Positions 1-8,753 of a stretch of 64,000 nt of DNA are shown here, piece by piece. The translations under genes were made by a program, and so were the position numbers. Source of the stretch: Cohnella phaseoli. Lineage in GTDB: Bacteria > Bacillota > Bacilli > Paenibacillales > Paenibacillaceae. The stretch's first letter is position 1; each line of letters begins with the position of its first letter. The DNA is taken from positions 1 to 64,000 of the forward strand of contig NZ_QRDZ01000025.1 in NCBI RefSeq assembly GCF_003386235.1, given 5' to 3'. A model generated the notes under the pieces. It worked only from the letters and a program-made list of their open reading frames with translations, was not told the origin of the DNA and did no database searches.

Positions 1-358
1 CCTTTTTTGAAGAAATGATGGATAACGCGTCATTTCTACAATAAAGGAGCTTTAATGCGTTTGGCTACGAGAAAACAATCATAATATTCCTTATACAGGT
101 AATTATGGAGATCGTTTTTTTCATGTTAGGTTTGATGCATGACTAGTGACTTTCTTAGCCTTCGCTCCACGATCGGGAGGGCGCAAAGGCACTTTCTTGG
201 CCTTCGCTCCACAGTCGGGATGGCGCAGAGGCACTTTCTTGGCCTCCGCTCCACCTTCTCTTCGAACAAATATGCCAGTCCAGCTCTCCACCTCAATCTC
301 GCATCACCGCTTGAGTAGCGGCAGTTCCATACGACATTTTCATTTTTACGGAAAGGAC
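1..358. other. Gene-free left edge
   Basis: No convincing gene. A hairpin with arms at about 11-20 and 30-39 (AGAAATGATG against CGTCATTTCT) is followed by a possible ribosome site AAAGGAG (43-49) and a nine-codon reading frame (55-84), too small to call. A 42-bp direct repeat starts at 146 and is listed separately. After the malG-type stop codon at 359 no intrinsic terminator is visible, only a short CCGCT/AGCGG stem at about 307-321 without a T-run. Confidence 0.6.
146..273. repeat. 42-bp tandem repeat array, left copy (about 3 units)
   Basis: Units begin at 146, 188 and 230, exactly 42 bp apart. The shared core is GGCACTTTCTTGGCC followed by TTCGCTCC or TCCGCTCC; the first unit is degenerate (GTGAC for GGCAC, TTAGCC for TTGGCC). 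The same core with the same 42-bp period recurs six times at 57072-57323. No gene is encoded convincingly; minus-strand frames read as ERRPRKC-type repeats, an artefact of the period being a multiple of three. Confidence 0.85.
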
Positions 359-1192
359 TTATCCCTTCAGCGCGCCGTCGGCGATCCCTTGCAGAATCCA
401 CTTCTGGAACGCGATAAAGAAGGCGAACACGGGAACGGCGGTCATGACAAGCGAGGAAAGAATGCTGCCCCAATCCTTCGTATACTGTCCGAAGAAGCTG
501 TTCGTCGTCAAAATAAGCGTGTACTTGTTCACGTCCGTCAGCATGAGCAGCGGAAGCAGGAAGTCGTTCCAGATGTAGAGCACGTTAAGAATCGCCAAGG
601 TGACGGTAATCGGCTTGAGCAGCGGCAGAATAATTCGGAAGAACGTATACAGCTCGCCAGCCCCGTCCATCTTGGCCGCCTCTTCCATTTCTTTCGGAAT
701 GCCTTTCACGAACCCGTGATACAGAAAAATGACCATGTTCAAGCTGAGTCCGACGTACATGATCCCGAGTCCTGTCGTCGAGCCTTGCAGGTGCAGCGAC
801 TTGGCTACTTGAGACAATGTGATCATAATGACGTGGAACGGAATCATCATCGAAGAGAGGAACAGGAAGAAGATGAACCCGCTCAGCTTGCCCGGCGTCC
901 GGGACAGTTTATATCCGGCCATTGCCCCGAGCAGCAGCATGCCGACGACCCCGATTATCGTCACCGTCAGCGAATTGCCCAGACTTTTCAACAGATCGAT
1001 GCTGTGAAAAACGTTAATGTAGTTGTCGAAGCCAAAGCTGCTCGGCCATGCGAGCACGGACGAGAAAATCTCCTTTTGCGTCTTGAACGAATTGACGACC
1101 GCCATATAGATCGGAAGAGCGAAGAAGACGGCCATGACGGCAAGGATGACGACGGATACGGCGCGAAACGCAATGTTTCCCTTGCTGCTCAT
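359..1192 (-). CDS. Carbohydrate ABC transporter permease, MalG type
   Basis: Inner permease subunit of a CUT1-type sugar importer, 277 aa. It has an N-terminal membrane segment (around residues 10-32), further hydrophobic stretches, and the EAA loop EEAAKMDGAGELYTFFRIILP that docks the ATPase, followed by LLKPITVTLAI. The C-terminus ends in ADGALKG, typical of MalG-like permeases. Its ATG overlaps the stop of the MalF-type gene by 4 bp (ATGA), so the two are translationally coupled. It is the last gene of the amino-sugar operon; no ATPase gene follows. The substrate is inferred from the operon, probably a glucosamine- or GlcNAc-containing oligosaccharide. Confidence 0.93.
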   Translation of the reverse strand: MSSKGNIAFRAVSVVILAVMAVFFALPIYMAVVNSFKTQKEIFSSVLAWPSSFGFDNYINVFHSIDLLKSLGNSLTVTIIGVVGMLLLGAMAGYKLSRTPGKLSGFIFFLFLSSMMIPFHVIMITLSQVAKSLHLQGSTTGLGIMYVGLSLNMVIFLYHGFVKGIPKEMEEAAKMDGAGELYTFFRIILPLLKPITVTLAILNVLYIWNDFLLPLLMLTDVNKYTLILTTNSFFGQYTKDWGSILSSLVMTAVPVFAFFIAFQKWILQGIADGALKG

Positions 1193-2067
1193 GCTTCGAT
1201 CTCCCTCCTCTTCATGACCCGTACCTGAACGATCGTGATCACCAGAATGATCAGGAACAGGATCATCGCCTTGGCGTTGGCGTATCCGAACCGGTAATTG
1301 TAATTAAATGCTTCTTGGAAAATGTTCAGCGAGACGACTTCCGTCTTCCTCGCCGGCCCGCCGCCGGTCAAACCGAAGATGACGTCGAACGAGTTAAACG
1401 CCGAGTTGAGCGTCAGGAACAGACAGATCGTCACCGTATGCATGATCATCGGAAGCGTCACCGAGCGAAGCATCTGCCAGCCGTTGGCGCCGTCGATGCG
1501 CGCGGCTTCTTTAATATCCTGCGGTACGCCTTGCAAACCGGCGATGTAGATGATCATCATATACCCGACGCCTTGCCATAAGGAAACGATCAGAATCGAA
1601 TAGAAGGACACTTTCGGATCGCTCGTCCAGGCTTGATCCAGGAAAGAGAAAGCCGCCTGCTCGGCAAGCTCCGGCAGCAGCTTCGTGAAGATGAACGTCC
1701 ACATGAAAGCGCCGATGATCATGCTAATCAGGTTCGGCATGAAGAAGATCGTGCGGAACAGTCCCTTCGCCCGCTTCCGGGATTCGATGAGCAGCGCTAG
1801 CAGCAGCGCGATTCCGTTCTGCAGCACGACCATCAAAAATACGTACTTAAATGAAAACATCAGCGATCGGATAAATTCCTTATCCTTGAACGCCTCGATG
1901 TAATTGACGAATCCGACGAACTTGTACGACTTGGCCAGACCGTTCCAATTCGTAAAGCTATAGCTCATGCCGCCCAGCATCGGAATGACGATGAAGATGA
2001 GGAACACCAGCAGCGCCGGGGCGACGAAAGCGAAGAACCAGGCGTATTGGCGAATCGTTCGCGTCAA
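1189..2067 (-). CDS. Carbohydrate ABC transporter permease, MalF type
   Basis: Permease of the same CUT1 importer, about 292 aa with six or so membrane segments and the EAA loop IKEAARIDGANGWQMLRSVT. The longest frame begins at 2121, but its first 18 codons run into the terminal repeat of a MITE-like palindrome (2091-2241). A TTG at 2067 sits 7 nt after GGAGGG (2075-2080) and gives LTRTIRQYAWFFAF, the usual start of the family, so TTG 2067 is preferred. Downstream it overlaps the MalG-type gene. Family assignment is secure; the start is inference from the ribosome site. Confidence 0.88.
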   Translation of the reverse strand: MTRTIRQYAWFFAFVAPALLVFLIFIVIPMLGGMSYSFTNWNGLAKSYKFVGFVNYIEAFKDKEFIRSLMFSFKYVFLMVVLQNGIALLLALLIESRKRAKGLFRTIFFMPNLISMIIGAFMWTFIFTKLLPELAEQAAFSFLDQAWTSDPKVSFYSILIVSLWQGVGYMMIIYIAGLQGVPQDIKEAARIDGANGWQMLRSVTLPMIMHTVTICLFLTLNSAFNSFDVIFGLTGGGPARKTEVVSLNIFQEAFNYNYRFGYANAKAMILFLIILVITIVQVRVMKRREIEA

Positions 2068-2090
2068 TTCGATACCCTCCTTTATTTCAG

Positions 2091-2241
2091 AAGCTGTCCT
2101 ATAAGCAAAGGAGTCATACATAAAGATGACCGACAGAGAAGGTAGCCATGCATGTATCTCCCTCCGCTGCTCACTCCAGGAGACACATGCACTCGTTTCT
2201 TTTATCGATCATCTTTGTATGGACTACTTATGGGACAGCCT
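2091..2241. mobile_element. MITE-like palindromic element A
   Basis: The 151-bp segment is an imperfect palindrome over its whole length. Ends: AAGCTGTCCTATAAG at 2091-2105 and, inverted, CTTATGGGACAGCCT at 2227-2241. Inner arms also pair: AAAGATGA (left) with TCATCTTT (right), and TGCATGTATCTCC with GGAGACACATGCA. The right arm aligns with that of a second element at 56775-56994, including CTCCAGG, CACAT, TTTAT..CGATC..TCTT and CTTATGGGACAGCC. No transposase is inside. It lies between the binding-protein stop (2249) and the MalF ribosome site, so its RNA would fold into a long hairpin inside the operon transcript. Confidence 0.75.
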
Positions 2242-2248
2242 CTTCTTT

Positions 2249-3550
2249 CTATTGTTTGTTCAACTCGTTGGCGTCCTTCCAGGCCTTGTCCATCGCTTGC
2301 ACGACCTGCTCGGCGGTCATATCCTTGGCGTAATAGCCTTGGAACAGCGTCTCGGAGACGTTCTTCACGCCGGAAGGAATGCGCGGATCGTCGTACGCCT
2401 TGCCGGCGGACGCGTAGCCCGTAACATCCTCGATCCAAGGGTAAGGCGAGAACGTATGGCTTTCAGCGACCGGATTAAACATCATGCTTTGGTAAAACGC
2501 GCTGGAGTCCTTCTGGTCCAAAATGTAGTTGACGAGATCAAGCGCAACTTCTTTATTTTTGCTGTCCGGTGCAACTCCGATTGAGGTAGACGTGGACAGG
2601 TTCAGCAGCGTCGACTTCGGATCGTCGTTGATGGGCATCGGCGCGACGCCGAGCTCGAAATCCGGATCGTTCTTGAGAATCGCTTCCGCAAACCATGGAC
2701 CTTGAGCCGGCCACATCGCGATGTTGCCTTGGGCGAATTCCGCCGTCGCTTGGTCCCCGTCAAGCTCGAATACCTTCTTGCCGCCGTAATCGCGAAGCAT
2801 GTCCATCGTGTCCGTGAGCCCTTTCAGCTCCGCGTACGAAGCTGTGCCCTCGTTCATCCGGTCGACGAACCCCGGGTTCGCAGAGCTGTTCAAGGCGCCG
2901 ACGGCCAGCGTCGGGAAGCTCTCGGCCATCCAGGATTCCTTAAGCGCGATCATGAACGGCTGAATATCCTTCGCCTTCAGCTCGTCGGCGAGCTGCTTCA
3001 TCTCGGTTACCGTCTCCGGCAGCTTCAAGTTGTTCTCGCGGAAAATTTTCTTGTTGTACAGCATCCCCCATCCGACGCTCTCCAGCGGAACCGCCAGCAC
3101 CTTATCGTCGAAGGTGACGCCCGACTTCACGCCCTCGAGCAGTTGGCCGACGAACGGCTGATCGCTCAAGTCCTCCAAATATCCGGCGCGGTAAAATCCG
3201 GGAATGTCGTTCACCGCGTGTAACGTGAAGACGTCGGGGCTGTCGCCGCCGGACATCCGCGATTTCAGAATCTGATCGGCGGTATCGGCGCTCGGCATTT
3301 CCAGGCTGATCTTGACGTTGATGTTTTTCTCGGCGAGCTCTTTTTTCTTAAATTGCTCGAAATACTGTTCGAATTGGTTTTTGAACCGGGGCAGGCTGAC
3401 GAATACCTTCAGGTCAACGTCCTTCGCCTTGCCTGTATCGCCGTTACCGGACGCTGCCGGGGAACTGTCGTTCGTATTGCCGTTCGAGCCGCAGGCGGAC
3501 AGGGTGCCGGCCATCAGCGTCGCCGCCAGCACAAGAGATAACTTTCTCAT
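2249..3550 (-). CDS. Sugar ABC transporter solute-binding lipoprotein
   Basis: Extracellular receptor of the importer, 433 aa, family 1 solute-binding protein. The signal peptide ends in a lipobox (GTLSACGS, Cys about 20), so the mature protein is tethered to the membrane outer face, followed by a Ser/Gly/Asn-rich linker. Family motifs include VPLESVGWGMLYNKKIF, FAQGNIAMWPAQGPW and WKDANEL near the end. AAGGAGG stands 9 nt before the ATG. It is followed by the MITE-like element and the two permease genes, and preceded by the response regulator, 106 bp upstream. The neighbouring catabolic genes suggest an amino-sugar oligosaccharide ligand; this is inference. Confidence 0.92.
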   Translation of the reverse strand: MRKLSLVLAATLMAGTLSACGSNGNTNDSSPAASGNGDTGKAKDVDLKVFVSLPRFKNQFEQYFEQFKKKELAEKNINVKISLEMPSADTADQILKSRMSGGDSPDVFTLHAVNDIPGFYRAGYLEDLSDQPFVGQLLEGVKSGVTFDDKVLAVPLESVGWGMLYNKKIFRENNLKLPETVTEMKQLADELKAKDIQPFMIALKESWMAESFPTLAVGALNSSANPGFVDRMNEGTASYAELKGLTDTMDMLRDYGGKKVFELDGDQATAEFAQGNIAMWPAQGPWFAEAILKNDPDFELGVAPMPINDDPKSTLLNLSTSTSIGVAPDSKNKEVALDLVNYILDQKDSSAFYQSMMFNPVAESHTFSPYPWIEDVTGYASAGKAYDDPRIPSGVKNVSETLFQGYYAKDMTAEQVVQAMDKAWKDANELNKQ

Positions 3551-3656
3551 TTTGGTGAAACCTCCTTAGTCAAGGGGATAATCTGATCTGAATTCAGTAT
3601 AGCAAGGGCAGCAGGGCCTGAAATCAGAGGATATTGGCCTTGGAGCTAGGATAATA

Positions 3657-4736
3657 TTAATGCGCGACAGACATCCTGTCCCTCATCCCGCCGGGCGTCT
3701 CCCCGTAATGGCTCTTGAACAGCCGGTTAAAATACGTAACGTCCTCGTAGCCGACCGCCTGAGCGATCGACTTGATCTTCAGATCGCTGGAGCAGACCAA
3801 TTCCTTAGCCTTCCCCATTCGCAGACCGATTACGTAATCGGTCAGATTGCCGCCGAATTTCGCTTTGAACGCCTTGCTGAGATACTCCTTGCTCACGTAG
3901 AACGCGTCCGCGACCGTCTCCAGACTGATCGGCTCATCGTAATGACGGTCGATGTATTTCCGCACTTCCTCCAGGTCCAGCTTGTCCTTCGGCTTGCGTC
4001 TGTCCGATTCTCGCTCGATGGCGGTCAGATAGAGATCGCCAAGCCTGCGCAGAGACTCGTCCGGTTCGGCATCGGCGTCCGTACGCAGCGTCCGCTCGGC
4101 GAGCTCCTGAATGGAGATTCCGGACGGGGTCAAATATTCCTCGAGCAGCAGGTAAAGCTCGACGTACACTTTGCGCACGCCAGCCTCTCCCGCTCCGAGT
4201 CCGGACAGCTCCTCGCGCAGTTTGCGGAACGCCTGATCGGCGGCATGAGCGTCGACCGCCTGCAGGTAGCGGCCAAGCTCGCGCTTAGCCCGGGAAGTCA
4301 GCTCCGTCAGCTCCTTGTTCTCATAATGAACGGTGAGCAGCTCGTCGTTGCGGAGCGCATCGCGCTTGCGCACTTCACGAGCGCAGTTAGCCAGCGCATC
4401 GTTCAATTCGTCCTCGTCGATCGGCTTCAGAATATAGGTCGAGGCCTTGTAGTCGATGGCGTGCTTCGTATATTGAAAGTCGGCGTGCCCGCTGATCACG
4501 ATGACCTTGGCGTCGATGCCCCGTTCGTTCAGCCGCCGGATCAGCTCGGTTCCTTCCATGCCGGGCATTCGCATATCGAGCAGCACGATATCCGGACGCT
4601 CTGCCGCAATCAGCTCCCAACCGGCAATCCCGTCCTCCGCCTCGCCAACGATCGTGATCCCCAGCTCTTCCCATCGGCCGAGACTCCGGATCATTTTGCG
4701 GCTCCAGACCTCGTCGTCGATAATGACGGCCTTCAT
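3657..4736 (-). CDS. Response regulator with AraC-type DNA-binding domain (YesN-like)
   Basis: 359 aa. The receiver domain (residues 1-120) has the acidic pair DDE at 7-9, phosphoacceptor Asp54 in VLLDMRMPGMEG, and the conserved Lys in YILKPID. A helical linker follows, then a C-terminal AraC double helix-turn-helix (last 100 residues: ISLETVADAFYVSKEYLSKAF and IKSIAQAVGYEDVTYFNRLFK). It overlaps the histidine kinase start/stop by 4 bp (4733-4736), so both are made together. It probably activates the binding-protein/permease genes just downstream. Confidence 0.94.
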   Translation of the reverse strand: MKAVIIDDEVWSRKMIRSLGRWEELGITIVGEAEDGIAGWELIAAERPDIVLLDMRMPGMEGTELIRRLNERGIDAKVIVISGHADFQYTKHAIDYKASTYILKPIDEDELNDALANCAREVRKRDALRNDELLTVHYENKELTELTSRAKRELGRYLQAVDAHAADQAFRKLREELSGLGAGEAGVRKVYVELYLLLEEYLTPSGISIQELAERTLRTDADAEPDESLRRLGDLYLTAIERESDRRKPKDKLDLEEVRKYIDRHYDEPISLETVADAFYVSKEYLSKAFKAKFGGNLTDYVIGLRMGKAKELVCSSDLKIKSIAQAVGYEDVTYFNRLFKSHYGETPGGMRDRMSVAH

Positions 4737-6589
4737 GGCTGTCCCTCCTCATTGTCCGATCTGGCGTTCGTCCGTTCTCCGCGCAGCTCGCTCTCCCGTT
4801 CGTCCTTAACACCGTCGCCCGGCAGCAGGATGCTTACTCGAGTGCCCGCGCCTTGTTCGCTCTCAATACGCAGTCCGAAGGCTTTGCCGAAATGCAGCTT
4901 GATCCGGGCATCCACATTGCGAAGACCGAGACTTTCGGCTTCCCGGAACAGCGTTCCGTTGTCCTCCAAGGAACGGCGAATCTCCGCGAGCCGCGTCGCA
5001 TCCATGCCCGCGCCGTTATCCTCGATGCGGACGACGACCGTCTCGCCTTCCCGTTCGACGCCAAGACGAATGCGCCATTCCCCGAGCTGCTGCCCGAATC
5101 CGTGCTCGAACGCGTTTTCGACAAGCGGCTGCAGCGTCAGCAGCGGAATCGGCACCCCTGCGAACGTTTCCGGAAGCTCGACCTCGGAGACCACCTTGCT
5201 CGGGAACCTCGTCTCCTGGATATATAAGTAGTTGCGCATGTGCCGCCATTCCTCCCGCAGCGTCGTGACGTCGGGCCGATTGCGGATACTGTAGCGGAAC
5301 ATGCCCCCGATCGCCTTCACGACCCGATGAATTTCCGGAGCGTCTTTGTCCAGCGCCATGCCGCTGATGAGCTGGAGCGTATTTTGCAGAAAATGCGGAT
5401 TGATCTGCGCTTGCAACGCCTTGACTTCGGCCGTGCGCTTGGCGATCGTCGCCTCGTACTCGAATTCGATCAGTCCTTTAATGTTGGCGACCATCGTCTG
5501 AAAGCTGTTCTCCAGAAGACCGATTTCGTCCTTGCGCTTCCGGTCAGCCACATAGTCGGACTTGATCCAATCGAGCTTGCGCATATAGCGGACCAGGTTC
5601 GTGATCGGATTCGTGACCTTGTAGGCGAATAAGATGGATAGCAGCAAGGAGGCCGCGACGAATACGGCGGCAATGCCGGCGCTGGCGCGGATAATCTCCC
5701 GGCCGCTTCGCACGACCTTCTCGTTAGGCATCACTTTCACGACGGTAAAAAACGTATAGGGGACGGGACGGCGAAAGACGTAGAAATCCCCGATTTTCTC
5801 GTAGGAAGACGGGCCGGCCAAGCGGCTCGCAAGATCGGTTGCCAAGCCCGCCGCCCCCTCGGCCGACGAAGGGGCATACAGTACTTCTCCGACATCATTG
5901 AGCAGATAGACCTCCGATCCGTCGTCGAACAGCACGCTTAGCATGCGGTCCATCATGCTCCACTTTACGTCGAGGGCGGCGTTGCCGAGCCGCTTGCGAT
6001 CCTCGAACCGATTGATCGGCCGCATGATCGTAAAGCCTGCTTTAGCGGCGTCGTTCCGATATTCCAGATGGCTATGCTCCAGCTCGAACGATGTCCATGA
6101 ATATTCCTCGAGCGAACGGTCGCTGCGGATGCCTTCCTGGTACGCGCTGGCGCTATAGGTTTTGCCGATGTTGACCACGTACAGAAGAACGCCGTTCAAC
6201 ACGCTCTGATTGGCATAGTAGACGGAGGATAACTTGTTCGTTATATAATCGTTGGCCCGATAAAACTGCGTGATATCGTCGTTGTCCAGCCGGCTCATCC
6301 GATCCGCGATTTTGTCGTCGATGACGATGGACGAGAGCATCTCGTTGAGTTGGCTGATTTTCTCGGACATGTATTCGCTCACGGTGGCGAGCTGTTCCCG
6401 GTTGAGATCGACGATCTCCCGCTCCATCGCGCCGGCCGACCGGGAGATCGCCATATAGGAAACCGCTGTGATCGGAAGCAAAGACAGCAGCAGCATGTAC
6501 AGCAGCAGCCGGTTCCGAATCTTGCTCTGAAAGGGGGCGAGCAGCAGACGTCTCCAGCGTGCCCTCGCCCGATCGTTGTTCGGTGTCAT
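4733..6589 (-). CDS. Sensor histidine kinase (YesM-like)
   Basis: 618 aa from ATG 6589, which has AAGGAG 6 nt upstream; a longer frame from 6625 would translate a hairpin region and is less likely. Order of parts: cytoplasmic tail, membrane segment (LLLYMLLLSLLPITAVSYM), extracellular sensor of about 260 residues, second membrane segment (AGIAAVFVAASLLLSILFAY), HAMP, His-kinase domain with H-box QINPHFLQNTL, and an ATPase domain with ENAFEHGF and EDNGAGM. It is the partner of the adjacent regulator and senses a signal outside the cell, presumably the sugar or a loaded binding protein. Confidence 0.92.
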   Translation of the reverse strand: MTPNNDRARARWRRLLLAPFQSKIRNRLLLYMLLLSLLPITAVSYMAISRSAGAMEREIVDLNREQLATVSEYMSEKISQLNEMLSSIVIDDKIADRMSRLDNDDITQFYRANDYITNKLSSVYYANQSVLNGVLLYVVNIGKTYSASAYQEGIRSDRSLEEYSWTSFELEHSHLEYRNDAAKAGFTIMRPINRFEDRKRLGNAALDVKWSMMDRMLSVLFDDGSEVYLLNDVGEVLYAPSSAEGAAGLATDLASRLAGPSSYEKIGDFYVFRRPVPYTFFTVVKVMPNEKVVRSGREIIRASAGIAAVFVAASLLLSILFAYKVTNPITNLVRYMRKLDWIKSDYVADRKRKDEIGLLENSFQTMVANIKGLIEFEYEATIAKRTAEVKALQAQINPHFLQNTLQLISGMALDKDAPEIHRVVKAIGGMFRYSIRNRPDVTTLREEWRHMRNYLYIQETRFPSKVVSEVELPETFAGVPIPLLTLQPLVENAFEHGFGQQLGEWRIRLGVEREGETVVVRIEDNGAGMDATRLAEIRRSLEDNGTLFREAESLGLRNVDARIKLHFGKAFGLRIESEQGAGTRVSILLPGDGVKDERESELRGERTNARSDNEEGQP

Positions 6590-6604
6590 GTCGTTCTCCT
6601 TGCC

Positions 6605-6650
6605 GGCCGGAAACGGCCAAGGCACCCCCCGGACGCAACCGGGGAATGCC
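6605..6650 (-). promoter_or_regulatory. Two hairpins between nagB-like gene and kinase gene
   Basis: In the 90-bp gap between the NagB-like stop (6680) and the kinase start (6589) two stems follow one another: 6621-6650 (GGCA..CCCCGG against CCGGGG..TGCC with a small internal mismatch) and 6605-6618 (GGCCG/CGGCC with a 4-nt loop). Neither is followed by a T-run on the minus strand, so they look like RNA stability or processing structures separating the metabolic genes from the regulatory genes, rather than a terminator. The function is inference. Confidence 0.45.
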
Positions 6651-6679
6651 TGAATGGTTAACTTATAAGTTCGTTTGCT

Positions 6680-7414
6680 TTATTCGTCGGGGTATGAGGC
6701 CTTGTCGACGATAATCGTTACGTCGCCATGGGTCCGCAAAAAGCTGGAAGGCACATTCTCGTCGATCGCCCCGTGCAGCGTCGCCTTCAAGATCTCGCGC
6801 TTGCCCGCTCCGGAAGCGAGCAGCAAAATTTTCCTCGAACCGAGCAGCACGTCCATTCCCGCGGTAATGCTCTCGCGCGGCACGCGGTCCAGCCCGCCCC
6901 AATAGGCGGCATTGCTGTGCAGGCTCTTCTCCGTCAGCGTAACGGCGCGCGTCGGGGAATCGGCTCGGGACGGCGGCTCGTTAAAACCGAGATGTCCGTT
7001 CGGTCCGAGCCCGAGAATCGTCGCGTCGATACCTCCGGCCCGCTCGACCTCAAGCTCGTATTCCCGCGCCGTGCGGGCCGGATCGTCCGTATTCTCGTCC
7101 AGCAGAACTAGCTGGTCTTCCCTCAGCTTCCAAGGCTCCACGACCGAACGGCGCAGCCAGCCTTCGAGCGAACGCGGGTCGTCGCTCGGAATGCCCAGAT
7201 AGCCGTCCAGTTGGAAAGCGCGGATAGCGGAGAAATCGACCTTCTCCTCGCTGCGGAGGTCCGCCAGCCGCTCGTACATCCCCATCGGCGTGTTGCCCAT
7301 CGCCAGCACGACGGATGCGTCCGGTTTCTCGCCGACGATGTTCGCCAGCCACTCGGCCGCCGCGCGGCTCATCGCTTCGTAGTCTTCGACAACGATCAGT
7401 TTCAAATTCGTCAT
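6680..7414 (-). CDS. Glucosamine/galactosamine-6-phosphate deaminase-isomerase family (NagB-like)
   Basis: 244 aa, the length of NagB-family sugar-phosphate isomerases/deaminases, cytoplasmic. Seen: the phosphate-loop region LAMGNTPMGMYERL, the catalytic Asp region FQLDGY, and GLGPNGHLGFNEPPS with the family His and Glu. In E. coli NagB the motif reads NDGHIAFNEP; here Asn replaces the ring-opening Asp, as in AgaI/galactosamine-type relatives, so the substrate may not be plain glucosamine-6-phosphate. GGGGGAG precedes the ATG. It follows the GH4 gene by 12 bp and would convert the amino-sugar phosphate released by that enzyme to a ketose phosphate and ammonia. Confidence 0.85.
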   Translation of the reverse strand: MTNLKLIVVEDYEAMSRAAAEWLANIVGEKPDASVVLAMGNTPMGMYERLADLRSEEKVDFSAIRAFQLDGYLGIPSDDPRSLEGWLRRSVVEPWKLREDQLVLLDENTDDPARTAREYELEVERAGGIDATILGLGPNGHLGFNEPPSRADSPTRAVTLTEKSLHSNAAYWGGLDRVPRESITAGMDVLLGSRKILLLASGAGKREILKATLHGAIDENVPSSFLRTHGDVTIIVDKASYPDE

Positions 7415-7426
7415 GTCGGCTCCCCC

Positions 7427-8725
7427 TTATTTCAGCAAGCGCTCTGGCAAGTAGGCTTTGTGAGCTTGCGCCATCTCGTCGTACAGCTTCTCCGCGCGAT
7501 CGATCGAGTACACGAGCGGGTGGCTGGCCAGCGCGCGAATTCCGTCGATGCGAGTGCCGCTCCATCCGGCTTCCGCAGTCAGCGCTTGATATTCGCCGAG
7601 CATCTTCACGAGACCCGCGGTTTGTTGCGGCATATGGCCTTGCGCGATCGGCGCGATGCCGTTGCGGTCCACGAAGCAAGGCACTTCGACGACGCGGTCG
7701 GCGGGGAAGTCCGCGATCGCCCCGTTGTTCGGCACGTTGCACGTCCACACTTCCTTGCGGTCGTTAAACACGGCGTCCATCACGTCGAAAGCCAGCTCAA
7801 GCTCGTGGATGCCGCCGCGGGAGCGGTTCGGATCCAGCTCCGGAGTCGCGCTCTCCGCTTGTTCCGTATAGTGTTTCCAATAATCCGGAACTTTCGCCAG
7901 AATGTCCTGCGAACGAGTCGTCGGCTTCGCTTGCAGCTGCTCAAGCACTTCTTCCTTGTAATAAAAGTATTGGAAGTAGTCGGCGGGAATCGAGCCCATC
8001 GTCACGGCCAGCTTCAGCATGCGCAATTGATGGCGGCTGACCGACGGGTCGTCCTTCAATCGCTCGTAGGCTTCCGCGAGCAGCGGCATGATGTCCTGCC
8101 CTTTGTACAGATGGCGGTTGGACCAGCAGTTATGGTTAAGGCCGATCATGGAGACGTCGAGATGAGCCGGGTCGAGGCCCGCGGTTTCCGCGATCCACTG
8201 CGGGAATATAATCGGACCTTCGCAGAGCGATACCGTCTTGATCGGACTGTGATGGGTAATCGCCTCGGATACGATGTTAACCGGGTTCGTGTAGTTAAAC
8301 AGCCATGCGTTCGGGCTGATCGCTTCAATGTCCTCGACGATCCCCTTCAGGACGTGCAGCGAGCGCATCGCCATGAAGAAACCTCCCGCGCCTTGCGTCT
8401 CCTGGCCGATAAAGCCGTGCTTAAGCGGAATGCTCTCGTCCAGGTAACGGGCTTCGAAGCCGCCGGGACGGAAGCTGGTCAAGACGGCGTCGCTGTCCTG
8501 GAGCGCGGCTTTGCGGTCGAGCGTTGCCGTAATCTTGATGTTCGTGCCTTGAATGTCGGCCATCTTTTGCGCCATCTTGCGCACGATTTCCAGACGCTCT
8601 TCGTTCAAGTCGACGAGCACGATTTCGGAATCCTTGAAATTGTCTCCCTGGTGAATGAAGCTGGCCACGGTGCCCGCCGCACGAGTGCTGCCTCCGCCGA
8701 TGTATACCATTTTGATTGCTGCCAT
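7427..8725 (-). CDS. GH4 family glycosidase (6-phospho-beta-glucosidase type)
   Basis: 432 aa, NAD- and metal-dependent family 4 glycosidase. The Rossmann start MVYIGGGSTRAAGTVASFI binds NAD; other family signatures are DAVLTSFRPGGFEARYLDE, NYTNPVNIVSEAI, the metal-site segments SLCEGPI and IGLNHNCWSN, and NNGAIADFPADRVVEVP. GH4 enzymes cleave phosphorylated or free disaccharides by oxidation-elimination inside the cell. Lying between a sugar kinase and a NagB-like gene, it probably splits a 6-phosphorylated amino-sugar disaccharide. The exact substrate (beta-glucoside, chitobiose or glucosamine dimer) cannot be read from the sequence. Confidence 0.88.
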   Translation of the reverse strand: MAAIKMVYIGGGSTRAAGTVASFIHQGDNFKDSEIVLVDLNEERLEIVRKMAQKMADIQGTNIKITATLDRKAALQDSDAVLTSFRPGGFEARYLDESIPLKHGFIGQETQGAGGFFMAMRSLHVLKGIVEDIEAISPNAWLFNYTNPVNIVSEAITHHSPIKTVSLCEGPIIFPQWIAETAGLDPAHLDVSMIGLNHNCWSNRHLYKGQDIMPLLAEAYERLKDDPSVSRHQLRMLKLAVTMGSIPADYFQYFYYKEEVLEQLQAKPTTRSQDILAKVPDYWKHYTEQAESATPELDPNRSRGGIHELELAFDVMDAVFNDRKEVWTCNVPNNGAIADFPADRVVEVPCFVDRNGIAPIAQGHMPQQTAGLVKMLGEYQALTAEAGWSGTRIDGIRALASHPLVYSIDRAEKLYDEMAQAHKAYLPERLLK

Positions 8726-8753
8726 TGTCGAATCTCTCCCTTGTTGTGCGTGT

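Noticed and set aside
55..84. Nine-codon frame with AAAGGAG
   Set aside because: Too short to judge; no partner gene downstream and no sign of an attenuator.
146..1228. Plus-strand 360-aa open frame opposite the MalG-type permease
   Set aside because: Antisense shadow of a real membrane protein gene; Arg/His/Gln-rich composition without domains, and it starts in the 42-bp repeat.
2091..2241. Full insertion sequence
   Set aside because: Only 151 bp with no transposase frame; better described as a non-autonomous palindromic element.
3660..5231. Plus-strand 523-aa open frame
   Set aside because: Opposite a response regulator and histidine kinase with clear motifs; no ribosome site and no recognisable domain.
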